From the NCBI GenBank assembly GCA_037043015.1, contig CM073322.1, positions 34,245,364 through 34,309,363 on the forward strand: 64,000 bases of DNA, given 5' to 3'. Under the pieces are notes generated by a model, which was given only the letters and a program-made list of their open reading frames with translations, was not told where the DNA came from and made no database searches. The DNA is from Bryum argenteum. Lineage: Eukaryota > Streptophyta > Bryopsida > Bryales > Bryaceae. Shown here piece after piece: positions 1 to 11,130 of the stretch. A program made the translations under genes and the position numbers. Positions within the stretch are counted from its first letter, which is position 1; every line of letters starts with the position of its first letter.

Positions 1-1066
1 CTTGTGGTAAACATCTCTGGAGCCCTATCACAATAACACAAAAGACTTGAAAAACATAGAAAGAAATTGCACAAGAATGCATTTCATCAGTGCTATATAG
101 TTGAGCCCGCTTATTTGCCCCACAATTAATCACCCGTGGCACATCTCACCTTGAACACCTCATTTCCAGGACATTCTCTTACTCTTCCTAGTTCATATTC
201 CTATACGTGCACCTTACATGTAAGCAAAGGTGCCAGCAATTGCGGTTGACGTTCCCCGTTGGCCAATTGTCCTTTCAACCATTTGGGAAATCCCAAAATC
301 TGCTAATACAGCACCGTCAAACTCATCGAGCAAGACATTGGAGGGCTTCAAATCTCGGATCACCACATTCTCAGCGTGCAACTCCACAACTGCCTCACAT
401 ATATCAAGCGCCCATCGCTCCAACAGTTTCCGTGGTGCCTTCCGATCTACACCACATGCCAACTTCTAGTCTCAGAGCGTGCATCATTTCGCCATGAACA
501 TCCTCGCTGATCTCAACACCAGACATGCTTTTGCGCCAACGGAGATAATAAAATATGGTTTAAGCGTGGACCCAATCCACCCAATCCAGAAAACAGGCAT
601 GATGTTACCGGGAAACTCGTCGATCTTCTTCTCCAAGGACGTGACATACTTCTTCATCACCAGACAGAACTTATCGTCCTTTACGCAGATCCCGTACAAA
701 CGGAATGTTCTCTTGCACCGCTCGGATACCTTCGCCAGCACAACAGCCTCTCTGCCTATCTTATTCCACGTCTCTTCGCAGTTTCCGTTCATGGGAAGCA
801 GCTTCACGGCTACCTGCATGTGCACACCAGCTCATTTCATCCCAACATACAACATTGGACACCCTCAACTACACGCGCACATCTCATTCGTTAACACACC
901 GACTGGCTCAGACCTAGATAGCATACTCTGGCGCGTACTCACAAGAGTAGTGAGCTATCTGACATACACGCCACCCCCATCTTTTTATATAGAGAGATCG
1001 ATGGTTTGAAGTCGAGATTGTAGCGGGGGGCCGCGCAATATGCATCTCAAGGTAGGATACTACGTC

Positions 1067-2370
1067 CACTACAAGGCGCTGGTTGTCTTAATTGACAAAA
1101 AAATGACAAAAAACTGTCAACTGTGGTGTCAATTTTAGTACCCTGATTCGGTCATGTAGTTGACAGAACCTTCTCAATTCGGCTGTCAATTCTGCGAAAA
1201 ATACACGTAGGATGTACGGGTTGCTAATGTAATTGCCATGTTGGATTTATCTTGCCATGTCACTATTACACTATGGTGATAAACTTCCACGTAGGACTCC
1301 AAAGCCTCCTTATTTTTACGATTTCACCATTTCCCAAAGATTGTGATTTTTTTTAAAGGAAGTAAATGTTAATGTTTACTGCACCTGAAATTATTATTTA
1401 TTTTCATTTCTACTTTTACGCTTCTTGAGGTAACTACGATTCTACTACCCATGAAAAAAAAAACGCATTATCCGCCACCGGTGGGGCCCACCTCGAACTT
1501 CACAAACTATCGCCACCCGGGCTTGAACCGACAACCTCTTCGTCCCTAACCCATGTCTTCAACCGCCACAACACTTACAAACGTTCATGCACATGTGCGT
1601 TTAATTTTGTAACTTATTCAAATACTTAACCATTGGCGATTAATTTGCCATGTAAATTTTTTATTTTTTTTTCAAATTTTTTTTTCCACTATTTCATGCA
1701 GGTATTTTTCTATATGTATAAAAAATTTCAATTTTTTTTGAATTTTTTTTTTTTTTTTTGGCTGGGGCGTTTTTTTACTACCCAGCATACTTTGAATATT
1801 TTTCACGGTGTAAAAAAACATTTTTTTCAAAATTTTTTTCCACTACTTCATGCAGGTATTTTTCTATATGTATAAAAAATTTCAAATTTTTTTGATTTTT
1901 TTTTTTTTTGAGGTTGGAGCCTTTTTTTACTGCCCAGTTGACTTTGAATAATTTTTACAATTTAAAAAAAAAAAAAAATCAATTTTTTTTTTCAATATTG
2001 CATGCAGGGATTTTTCTATATCTAGAAAATATTTTAAAATTTTTCAATTGTTTCTTTTTGAAGAAATAATGATGCCCCAAAGCATCTTTGTTTTTCAATT
2101 TGCATTTTTATCAATGTCTGAAAAATAATGAAAAGATTCCCAAAGATTCCGTAAGATTCCAAAAGATTTCAAACTATTCCAACAATATTCCCTAAGATTC
2201 CAAAAAAATTCCAAAAAAATTGACAAAAGATTGACAAAAAAATTTGAACGAGTGAGAATTGACAAAACTCCGTGTAAATTGACAGAAATCCAAGGTGCGA
2301 AGGCCTTTTTGTTGATTTGGACATTTCAGTGTCAATCTTTAGTAGGTTTTACACCCATTTTCTTGTAGTG
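1067..2370 (-). mobile_element. Non-autonomous CACTA (En/Spm-type) element, left-arm copy
   Basis: The element begins CACTACAAGGCGCTGG and ends with the complement of CACTACAAGAAAATGG, the classical CACTA terminus. It is flanked by a perfect 3-bp target duplication, GTC at 1064-1066 and 2371-2373. Subterminal regions carry many ATTGACA/TGTCAAT motifs in both orientations, like transposase-binding repeats of this superfamily. At 1,304 bp with no transposase reading frame it would need a helper. It lies within the kinase intron between the glycine-loop and VAVK exons. Confidence 0.9.
1660..2040. repeat. About 153-bp diverged tandem repeat inside the CACTA element
   Basis: Three diverged units start near 1687, 1839 and 1993. 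Each has a TTTCATGCAGGTATTTTTCT-like core followed by long T runs and a CCCAGC-TTTGAATA stretch. The mirror copy lies at about 9,100-9,475 in the right arm. The short reading frames here are low-complexity Phe runs and not genes. Confidence 0.75.
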
Positions 2371-4553
2371 GTCGCTAGTATTGGACTCAACGTGATCATT
2401 GTGCCACACAAGGCCCGACAATCCTGGAGGCGGTTCGTTGTGGTGTGATAATTAGGGCTCAGAAATCCCCGTCTAGAGGACTAGCACCAGCTTCTGCCCT
2501 CCCACTACCCAGATCACTACAACATCGCTGCCAAACCGTATCAAGTCAAACGCCTCATGCTCAGAGGAGATAGAAGTGACAACAATCGGTACTAAAGTGT
2601 GGCGCGTTCCTTATCGAACATTCGGTACCCGGTTACACTGCACCATTTGATCGAGTTGTCCCAAGACTAGATTCCTACTTTAGGTCACAGCCGCCCAAAG
2701 TGGAGCGCAAGGAGAAGGGTTCATTCCATGCGGTCCAAAGTTTATCGTTTGTGACAGGACACTTGACTCATCGTTTTGGTTCGCTTCCCCACTATTTCGT
2801 TTGGACCTAGTTCCAGGTGGTGTCAGAGTGGTATAGTACCTCGATGCTAGAGTTGCCGTCTCTCAGGGTCCCAGCTCGCACTTCGCCAAAGGAGCCCGCG
2901 CCCAACACTTGTGGTCCCACGTCCAAATCTTCATGTTGGAGGCTCCACCGCTCCAACAGCCGGTCCATGATCGCGATGTTGATGGACACCAGTCGGAGTC
3001 CCCACACAAGATAGATAACCCCCGCACGTAGTTAATTTGTATGCACCGTTGCTACACACAGAGTTGTGCAGTGCAGATATTATCCTGGCACCAAAGTTGG
3101 CACCAGGTACTAGCCTGAGAGTCGAGGGCTCAGAGCCGGAGACACCATGGAAGCAAGGCTAAGTTCGTGCGTTCCTAAACAACGAAGGGGTCAGACCTCG
3201 GGGAGAGGAGCTGAACTAGTTGACGAAGCGCGTGGTTTTGAAGTACTTAAAACTAGTGATGACCTCACAAGTGGACCCGGATTATCGTGGGGTACTGTTC
3301 CAATGCAGACGAAAGTCCAACCCCCTCCTTTGAAAGTGTGGGAATGTCAACCCCAAGTTGAGTGCCAGACGGAGTTCCTGATGTCACCAAGTAGCAATAA
3401 TGATTTGTGAAAGTCTCAGGAATCAGGGAGATGAAGTTGAATAGGTCAAACGGCCATGGGCGTGAAGATCGCTCACTCAGTTACCGACGAAATGGATGGT
3501 GTCATCTACACCGTTCACTGAATATAGTGAAGCAGAGTAGTTCGAGTTTCAACACTACATTCTAACCCTGATAATATCACACTTGTTAATATAACACCTT
3601 GGTATTATCAGCCAAAACCTTGAAACCAATTTTCTTACTGTAGAACTCCCTTGTTGTCATCACTATCACTCTTGATAATGTCAGTTTCTTTTCAGAATCC
3701 TGAATGTAACTACGACATTATCAAATTCTGATTTTTTATAAACCAATCAAATAAAAATAAATAAGATAAAAAACGAAAAAATTGCGCATGTCATGCTCAA
3801 CACAGGAGCTGTGAAGTTCGTATCAATGTGCAATTGTTGTCAACATTCATTGCCCCTCCATTTGCATTTCCCACTCTTCATGACTATTTCCCCTTCCTCC
3901 ATGACCACTCCCCGCCTCTCATATCCGTCACAAGTGTGCTCTCATTGTCGCATGAGTTATTGTACACCTCACATAACCTTGCCCCTCCACAATTTCATCT
4001 ATCTTTACACATTGCATCACCTCCTTCACCTTAAAAATGCCTTCGCAATGCTAGGTGCATGCGTTAGTTGCCTCTCTCAGCTTATAACATGTGCTTCGTT
4101 AAAAGTGCTCATAGGCATGTGCACTTTTTTTTCATTGATAATACATTTTTTATAAAAACACCTACAAAGTGGTAACTTTTGTACATGTTTGGCTTGGGAC
4201 TTATAACTTTTCTCTTGTGTACATTTTTACATGGTGTGCTATTGAACATACGATTGCTGACATTTTTGGAGGGATTTACATTTTAGAGAAATTTACAATT
4301 TCCATGAAAAGAGAGGGTAGGCATGTGCCCACCCTTCACCCTCCTCCCACACGGAAACAAAGTTTTGGTAAGCGGGCAGTAGGTATGTGCCCACCCCTCA
4401 CCCACAAAAGCAAACTCTTGATAAAAGAGTTCAATTCCAAATCCCAAATACAAGTGACCAAGTAAATCCTCAAGACCCTCAAATCTATAGAGATCGATTA
4501 ATTAGACTTGCATGATGTGACTGCTTCACTTACTACATCCTACATACATTTCG

Positions 4554-5075
4554 GTGAGGAAAAGTAAAATGGCACTTCGAGCTCCCGATCCCGATCAAAT
4601 CATACATCGAAAAAACAGAGCACCGAGGCCCCGCGTGCACACGCACAACAAGGACCGTGAAAGGCGCTTGACTGATGATGGCGAGTTCCGGGTTTACACT
4701 ACTCAATCGCCGGGAATACGAGAAACAGACTCTCGTTCAAAATCCTCAAGACCTAGACGTAGAGCAACAAACTCCGCCACGACTTTTCCAATGCGCACCC
4801 TTCATTTGAGCGGCGCTGACCTTTTCTTGTCATTGCATTGCCTCTCGAACAATTTCCAAACAGGGTATCATTATAACGCCTTCAGAAAGACTCAACGTGA
4901 CCTCGGCTTGCGAGCGGAACCCCACAAGCTGTGTCCTGTGACTACCCTACACGCACCACCAATTTACGGGCCAGTCGATGCAATGATCTCACAACAACTA
5001 CTTACGACTAAAATGACTGCAAGCGGCAGCGCACGCAAGCTGCTCCCACCAAATATTGCTAGCAGAAAAAGGTAA
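4554..5075 (+). CDS. Unrecognised 173-residue reading frame (doubtful gene)
   Basis: I do not recognise this product. The frame encodes a basic, Arg-rich N-terminal half (RPRVHTHNKDRERR, SRPRRR) and a less biased second half. It starts at the first ATG-like codon after an A+T-rich stretch and stays open through more balanced DNA. There are no clear domains, no signal peptide and no obvious membrane segment. It lies alone inside the spacer of the inverted repeat, with no visible splice partner. It may be a chance frame, an exon of an unannotated gene or decayed transposon coding sequence. Length and composition are the only support. Confidence 0.2.
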   Translation: MRKSKMALRAPDPDQIIHRKNRAPRPRVHTHNKDRERRLTDDGEFRVYTTQSPGIRETDSRSKSSRPRRRATNSATTFPMRTLHLSGADLFLSLHCLSNNFQTGYHYNAFRKTQRDLGLRAEPHKLCPVTTLHAPPIYGPVDAMISQQLLTTKMTASGSARKLLPPNIASRKR

Positions 5076-5429
5076 GGATGCCGGAACATGCTTAAGCTTG
5101 GCGTCGAATTGGGTCAGATGATCACCATACCGAGAGGGTCGTACGGCGGACAAGAAGCACTATGTTAGCCCGCGCACATGGGACTGAGGGAGGGCTGAAA
5201 CAGGGCTCTTCAGCCACCCTCAGCCTGCCGTGAGCCCTCTCCGAGGCTGACAGCGAAACGAGCTACCAGCTCAGCCCACCCCTCAGCCAAGTCGAGCGGC
5301 TCCTGCCCGACTCTCCACCAACCTGCCCAAAACCACAAAAACCAAAAGTGGCCCCTTAACTACCCCTTAACTACACTTACCCTCACCCCTTTGACCCCAC
5401 CTCTTCTCTCTTCTTTTCTTCATTATTGT

Positions 5430-5533
5430 CCCCATCCCTTTGTATTTTCCCCATCCCTTTGTATTTTCCCATCCCTTTGTATTTTCCCCATCCCTTTGTA
5501 TTTTCCCCATCCCTTTGTATTTTCCCCATCCCC
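5430..5533. repeat. 19-bp minisatellite
   Basis: Five to six head-to-tail copies of a CATCCCTTTGTATTTTCCC unit, one of them a base shorter. Overlapping frames translate to repeating Pro-Leu-Cys-Ile-Phe and are an artefact of the repeat. Confidence 0.9.
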
Positions 5534-6816
5534 TTACCTACCGATTTTTCTTATGAATCCATCATTTCTATTAGATATTTATTAGCTATTCCAAGATTTA
5601 TAAGAAATATTTTTCCTCCCTTCTTATCTAAATTTTCACTATTATTCAAAGTTCTAGTGACTTGAACCACTCTAAAGTAATATTTTTGTCATTTCATTCA
5701 ATAAACTTTGATGCAAATTTTTTTTTAAGTATTAATAAATTTCTAAAACAATACAATAAATAAAATAATCGTTAAATGATAAATTATTAACTTCTAACCA
5801 TCTTTATTGATTATTTAATAATTCAAAACGAGTTATATTCTCTAGTGGGTTTTCAATTACCCAACTCTGATATAAATATACAGGAGTAAATACTTGTGGG
5901 CGTTTTAATTGAACACCAATTTGTCAGTACGCTTAAAATTTTCAAAATTTTTTTTTTCAATAATAGGTAATTGATTCCACCAATTTATGGAAAAATCATT
6001 TATGGAATCTCGACCATACCCTCGATGAAGAAAAAATTGTTTAATTTTTTGACTTTTCTTGTTCTCTTCTTGCTCCATGAGTAACATATAATCTTCTTAG
6101 CATTTCTTCATCTATAACTAAGTTTTGACTTTAAAAACAACTCCAATCTCTCAATATTTTTTTTGTATGCTTCCAAAAAACTTATAGGGTTCTAATTGGC
6201 TGCTGTAAACCTTAAAACCACCTCCACCATGTTAATTTCTAATCCATTTGCATACACCCCTTACTTTCTTGAATCTAATTAATCTTAAGTAATTCGGGGA
6301 AAATAATTCCCTCACCCTCGCGGTCCTAAGATTTTCACCATAAATTTTTATATGACATGAAATACCTAGTAAAAAATTTATAAAGATCACTTAAACTAGG
6401 GGCTGGGGTTAAGGGGGCTTTAATAAAATTTTAAAAAAAAAATAAAAAAAAAATAAAAAAAATCCAAATAGCAGCTAAATTAAACAGGGGTAAAGAAAGG
6501 GGGGGGGGGGGGTGGGATACGGGGGCTGGGAGGATAGAGGGTTGGGATAATTAAAAGGGTAGGGAGGGGGAGCATAAGGAGGTGGGGGGGTAATCATGGG
6601 GGGAGGCTATGGGGTAATTATGGGGGGGGGCTGGGCTGATGGCGGGGGATGGCTGCCCTGCAGCCAGCTGCCGGCCCCTGCCGCAGCAGCTGCCGTGAGG
6701 CACGCCAGGGCACCTCCCAAAATTAGGAGGCCTGGCCCAGGCCCAGGCTGAGCTGAAAGTGGCCATGTGCGAGGGCCATGTGAAACCCATGCGTCAGTCA
6801 ATACGCAACCACTCAG

Positions 6817-6886
6817 GGCCCCTGTGCGACCCAGGGAAAAAGGTATTCTTCGGCCCCTGTGCGACCCAGGGAAAAAGGTATTCTTC
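6817..6886. repeat. 35-bp direct tandem duplication
   Basis: Two exact head-to-tail copies starting GGCCCCTGTGCGACCCAGGG, with period 35. There is no coding sign. Confidence 0.9.
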
Positions 6887-7170
6887 GGCCTGAGATTTTT
6901 TTTATGAGAAGCATAGACAGCCAGGTAGAAAGATTGATGGATGCGCCAGCATCCCCTAGCACAAAATTCTTGATCTGAGTGTAAGACAATGTTGCATCGC
7001 GATTGAAATGCGATTGACCAGAATAGTTTAGAGGTCCGAGACCATATCAGGATCCGACCGTAAGTTGAGTTGTGGCGAAGATACGACTGCAGAAAAAGCC
7101 CGGGAGCAGGGGAGGAAGGTGGGTGCTCACCTTGAGGTCCTCGTCACTAAGGGCTGTGCAGAAATGGGGG

Positions 7171-7419
7171 AGCGCGGAGCTGCCCGCCCACACTCGCTGC
7201 CCGGCATAAATTCGTAGAAATACGATTTTTGCATTTTTAGAGGCCCTACAATATTTTTTTTCAGATTTTGAGTTTGAAAATGGGATCTGCGACTCCAATT
7301 TACCCCGGGAGGTGTCCCATGATGACATTGGTGACATCAACAACAAAAATTTAGGGGGCAAATTTACTCCCAAATTATTTTATGGGGGACTGGGTTTTGT
7401 GGGCGGGCAGCTCCGCGCT
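7171..7419. mobile_element. Foldback MITE with 22-bp terminal inverted repeats
   Basis: Bases 7171-7192 (AGCGCGGAGCTGCCCGCCC...) are the perfect reverse complement of 7398-7419. The 249-bp interior has no coding capacity. I could not define a target-site duplication, so the superfamily is unknown. Confidence 0.7.
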
Positions 7420-7744
7420 TTACAATGGAACGAGAGGTCAGACAGGTCAAAACGATGACGACGACGAGAAATTCAATGAGGGGACGAAACGGGCTCTCTC
7501 ACCCCCTTGCACCTTCAAAGAAAGCAGCGGCAGGTTAGGTTAACCTACCTCTAAAAATTAAAAGTATAGCCGGCTCCACAAATTAGGGTAAAGTGACTGT
7601 GCAAAGGTGCTCCGAGCAAGTATAAGAGCATACGAACTCACATTTCACTTCTTTACTTGTTGGTGTGTGATGACTTGTGATAAATATTGCATGCCGTGTA
7701 GTTTTGGAAACATCTCTGTCGTTCAAATCGGGTATCCTGATGTA

Positions 7745-10700
7745 GCAACTCCGTCTGGCACTCAACTTGGGGTTGACATTCCCACGCTTTCAAAGGAGGG
7801 GGTTGGACTTTCGTCTGCATTGGAACAGTACCCCACGATAATCCGGGTCCACTTGTGAGGTCATCACTAGTTTTAAGTACTTCAAAACCACGCGCTTCGT
7901 CAACTAGTTCAGCTCTCCTCCCCCCGTGTCCGACCCCTTCGTTGTTTAGGAACGCACGAACTTAGCCTTGCTTCCATGGTGTCTCCGGCTCGAGCCCTCG
8001 ACTCTCGAGGCTAGTACCGTGCCAACTTTGGTGCCAGGATAATATCTCGCACCGCACAACTCTGTGTGTAGCAACAACGCATACAAATTAACTACGTGCG
8101 GGGTTATCTCTATCTTGTGTGGGGACTCAAGTGGTGTCCATCAACATCGCGATCATGGACCGGTTTGTTGGAGCGGTGGAGCCTCCAACATGAAGATTTG
8201 GACGTGGGACCACAAGTGTTGGGCGCGGGCTCCTTTGGCGAAGTGCGAGCTGGGACCCTGAGAGACGGCAACTCTAGCATCGAGGTACTATACCACTCTG
8301 ACACCACCTGGAACTAGGTCCAAACGAAATAGTGGGGAAGCGAACCAAAACGATGAGTCAAGTGTCCTGTCACAAACGATAAACTTTGGACCGCATGGAA
8401 TGAACCCTTCTCCTTGCGCTCCACTTTGGGCGGCTGTGACCTAAAGTAGGAATCTAGTCTTGGGACAACTCGATCAAATGGTGCAGTGTAACCGGGTACC
8501 GAATGTTCGATAAGGAACGCGCCACACTTTAGTACCGATTGTTGTCACTTCTATCTCCTCTGAGCATGAGGCGTTCCCAGCTTGATCTGGTTTGGCAGCG
8601 ATGTTGTAGTGATCTGGGTAGTGGGAGGGCAGAAGCTGGTGCTAGTCCTCTAGACGGGGATTTCTGAGCCCTAATTATCACACCACAACGAACCGCCTCC
8701 AGGATTGTCGGGCCTTGTGTGGCACAATGATCACGTTGAGTCCAATACTAGCGACCACTACAAGAAAATGGGTGTAAAACCTACTAAAGATTGACACTGA
8801 AATGTCCAAATCAACAAAAAGGCCTTCGCACCTTGGATTTCTGTCAATTTACACGGAGTTTTGTCAATTCTCACTCGTTCAAATTTTTTTGTCAATCTTT
8901 TGTCAATTTTTTTGGAATTTTTTTGGAATCTTAGGGAATATTGTTGGAATAGTTTGAAATCTTTTGGAATCTTACGGAATCTTTGGGAATCTTTTCATTA
9001 TTTTTCAGACATTGATAAAAATGCAAATTGAAAAACAAAGATGCTTTGGGGCATCATTATTTCTTCAAAAAGAAACAATTGAAAAATTTTAAAATATTTT
9101 CTAGATATAGAAAAATCCCTGCATGCAATATTGAAAAAAAAATGATTTTTTTTTTTTTAAATTGTAAAAATTATTCAAAGTCAATCAAGCAGTAAAAAAA
9201 GGCTCCAACCTCAAAAAAAAAAAAAAAAATCAAAAAAATTTGAAATTTTTTATACATATAGAAAAATACCTGCATGAAGTAGTGGAAAAAAAATTTTGAA
9301 AAAAAAATGTTTTTTTACACCGTGAAAAATATTCAAAGTATGCTGGGTAGTAAAAAAACGCCCCAGCCTCAAAAAAAAAAAAAAAATTCAAAAAAAATTG
9401 AAATTTTTTATACATATAGAAAAATACCTGCATGAAATAGTGGAAAAAAAAATTTGAAAAAAAAATAAAAAATTTACATGGCAAATTAATCGCCAATGGT
9501 TAAGTATTTGAATAAGTTACAAAATTAAACGCACATGTGCATGAACGTTTGTAAGTGTTGTGGCGGTTGAAGACATGGGTTAGGGACGAAGAGGTTGTCG
9601 GTTCAAGCCCGGGTGGCGATAGTTTGTGAAGTTCGAGGTGGGCCCCACCGGTGGCGGATAATGCGTTTTTTTTTTTTCATGGGTAGTAGAATCGTAGTTA
9701 CCTCAAGAAGCGTAAAAGTAGAAATGAAAATAAATAATAATTTCAGGTGCAGTAAACATTAACATTTACTTCCTTTAAAAAAAATCACAATCTTTGGGAA
9801 ATGGTGAAATCGTAAAAAAAAGGAGGCTTTGGAGTCCTACGTGGAAGTTTATCACCATAGTGTAATAGTGACATGGCAAGATAAATCCAACATGGCAATT
9901 ACATTAGCAACCCGTACATCCTACGTGTATTTTTCGCAGAATTGACAGCCGAATTGAGAAGGTTCTGTCAACTACATGACCGAATCAGGGTACTAAAATT
10001 GACACCACAGTTGACAGTTTTTTGTCATTTTTTTGTCAATTAAGACAACCAGCGCCTTGTAGTGGACGTAGTATCCTACCTTGAGATGCATATTGCGCGG
10101 CCCCCCGCTACAATCTCGACTTCAAACCATCGATCTCTCTATATAAAAAGATGGGGGTGGCGTGTATGTCAGATAGCTCACTACTCTTGTGAGTACGCGC
10201 CAGAGTATGCTATCTAGGTCTGAGCCAGTCGGTGTGTTAACGAATGAGATGTGCGCGTGTAGTTGAGGGTGTCCAATGTTGTATGTTGGGATGAAATGAG
10301 CTGGTGTGCACATGCAGGTAGCCGTGAAGCTGCTTCCCATGAACGGAAACTGCGAAGAGACGTGGAATAAGATAGGCAGAGAGGCTGTTGTGCTGGCGAA
10401 GGTATCCGAGCGGTGCAAGAGAACATTCCGTTTGTACGGGATCTGCGTAAAGGACGATAAGTTCTGTCTGGTGATGAAGAAGTATGTCACGTCCTTGGAG
10501 AAGAAGATCGACGAGTTTCCCGGTAACATCATGCCTGTTTTCTGGATTGGGTGGATTGGGTCCACGCTTAAACCATATTTTATTATCTCCGTTGGCGCAA
10601 AAGCATGTCTGGTGTTGAGATCAGCGAGGATGTTCATGGCGAAATGATGCACGCTCTGAGACTAGAAGTTGGCATGTGGTGTAGATCGGAAGGCACCACG

Positions 10701-11130
10701 GAAACTGTTGGAGCGATGGGCGCTTGATATATGTGAGGCAGTTGTGGAGTTGCACGCTGAGAATGTGGTGATCCGAGATTTGAAGCCCTCCAATGTCTTG
10801 CTCGATGAGTTTGACGGTGCTGTATTAGCAGATTTTGGGATTTCCCAAATGGTTGAAAGGACAATTGGCCAACGGGGAACGTCAACCGCAATTGCTGGCA
10901 CCTTTGCTTACATGTAAGGTGCACGTATAGGAATATGAACTAGGAAGAGTAAGAGAATGTCCTGGAAATGAGGTGTTCAAGGTGAGATGTGCCACGGGTG
11001 ATTAATTGTGGGGCAAATAAGCGGGCTCAACTATATAGCACTGATGAAATGCATTCTTGTGCAATTTCTTTCTATGTTTTTCAAGTCTTTTGTGTTATTG
11101 TGATAGGGCTCCAGAGATGTTTACCACAAG
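7745..11130. repeat. Right arm of the large inverted repeat
   Basis: Reverse complement of bases 1-3,380. It contains the first four exons of the kinase gene (the fourth only in part) and the second CACTA copy. The end at 11,130 is set by the window edge on the other arm, so the true arm may reach further into the kinase gene. Confidence 0.93.

Larger units (their letters stand above)
1..2968 (-). pseudogene. Partial left-arm copy of the KEG-like kinase gene
   Basis: This minus-strand copy mirrors the kinase gene of the right arm. Exon equivalents are 2968-2840 (start MDRLLERW, then the glycine loop GAGSFGEV), 813-609 (VAVK lysine), 446-218 (IRDLKPSN catalytic loop and ADFG) and 24-1 (start of the APE exon), which leaves the window. 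The first exon here has an ATG in frame with the glycine loop, whereas in the right arm the same ATG is out of frame because of two small compensating indels. Exons after APE lie outside the window, so I cannot tell whether this copy is complete; truncated duplicate is a cautious call. It shares the CACTA insertion in its first large intron, so the duplication came after that insertion. Confidence 0.7.
1..3380. repeat. Left arm of a large inverted repeat
   Basis: Bases 1 to about 3,380 are the near-identical reverse complement of about 7,745-11,130. Paired positions add to 11,131 near the ends and to about 11,124 near 2,900, so only a few small indels separate the arms. Similarity stops near 3,380/7,745. 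The arm runs off the window on the left, so its full length is unknown. It holds kinase exons on the minus strand and a CACTA element. A collapsed or mis-joined assembly is possible but would not easily give the small differences seen. Confidence 0.93.
3381..7744. other. Spacer of the inverted repeat, no firm gene
   Basis: This 4.36-kb stretch between the arms contains A+T-rich DNA, a Pro-rich minisatellite (5430-5533), a G-run at about 6491-6512, a G+C-rich patch (6640-6780), a 35-bp direct repeat and a foldback element. If the locus is transcribed through, this would be the loop of a hairpin. Only one reading frame above 150 codons is present (4554-5075), listed separately with low confidence. 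Confidence 0.7.

Noticed and set aside
479..1009. 176-codon plus-strand frame, mirrored at 10122-10652 on the minus strand
   Set aside because: It is antisense to the VAVK exon of the kinase, where phase and motifs clearly favour the other strand.
1633..1875. 80-codon Phe-rich frame (and its mirror at 9230-9496)
   Set aside because: Low-complexity T runs inside the CACTA element.
5391..5665. Overlapping Pro/Phe-rich frames
   Set aside because: They translate a 19-bp minisatellite.
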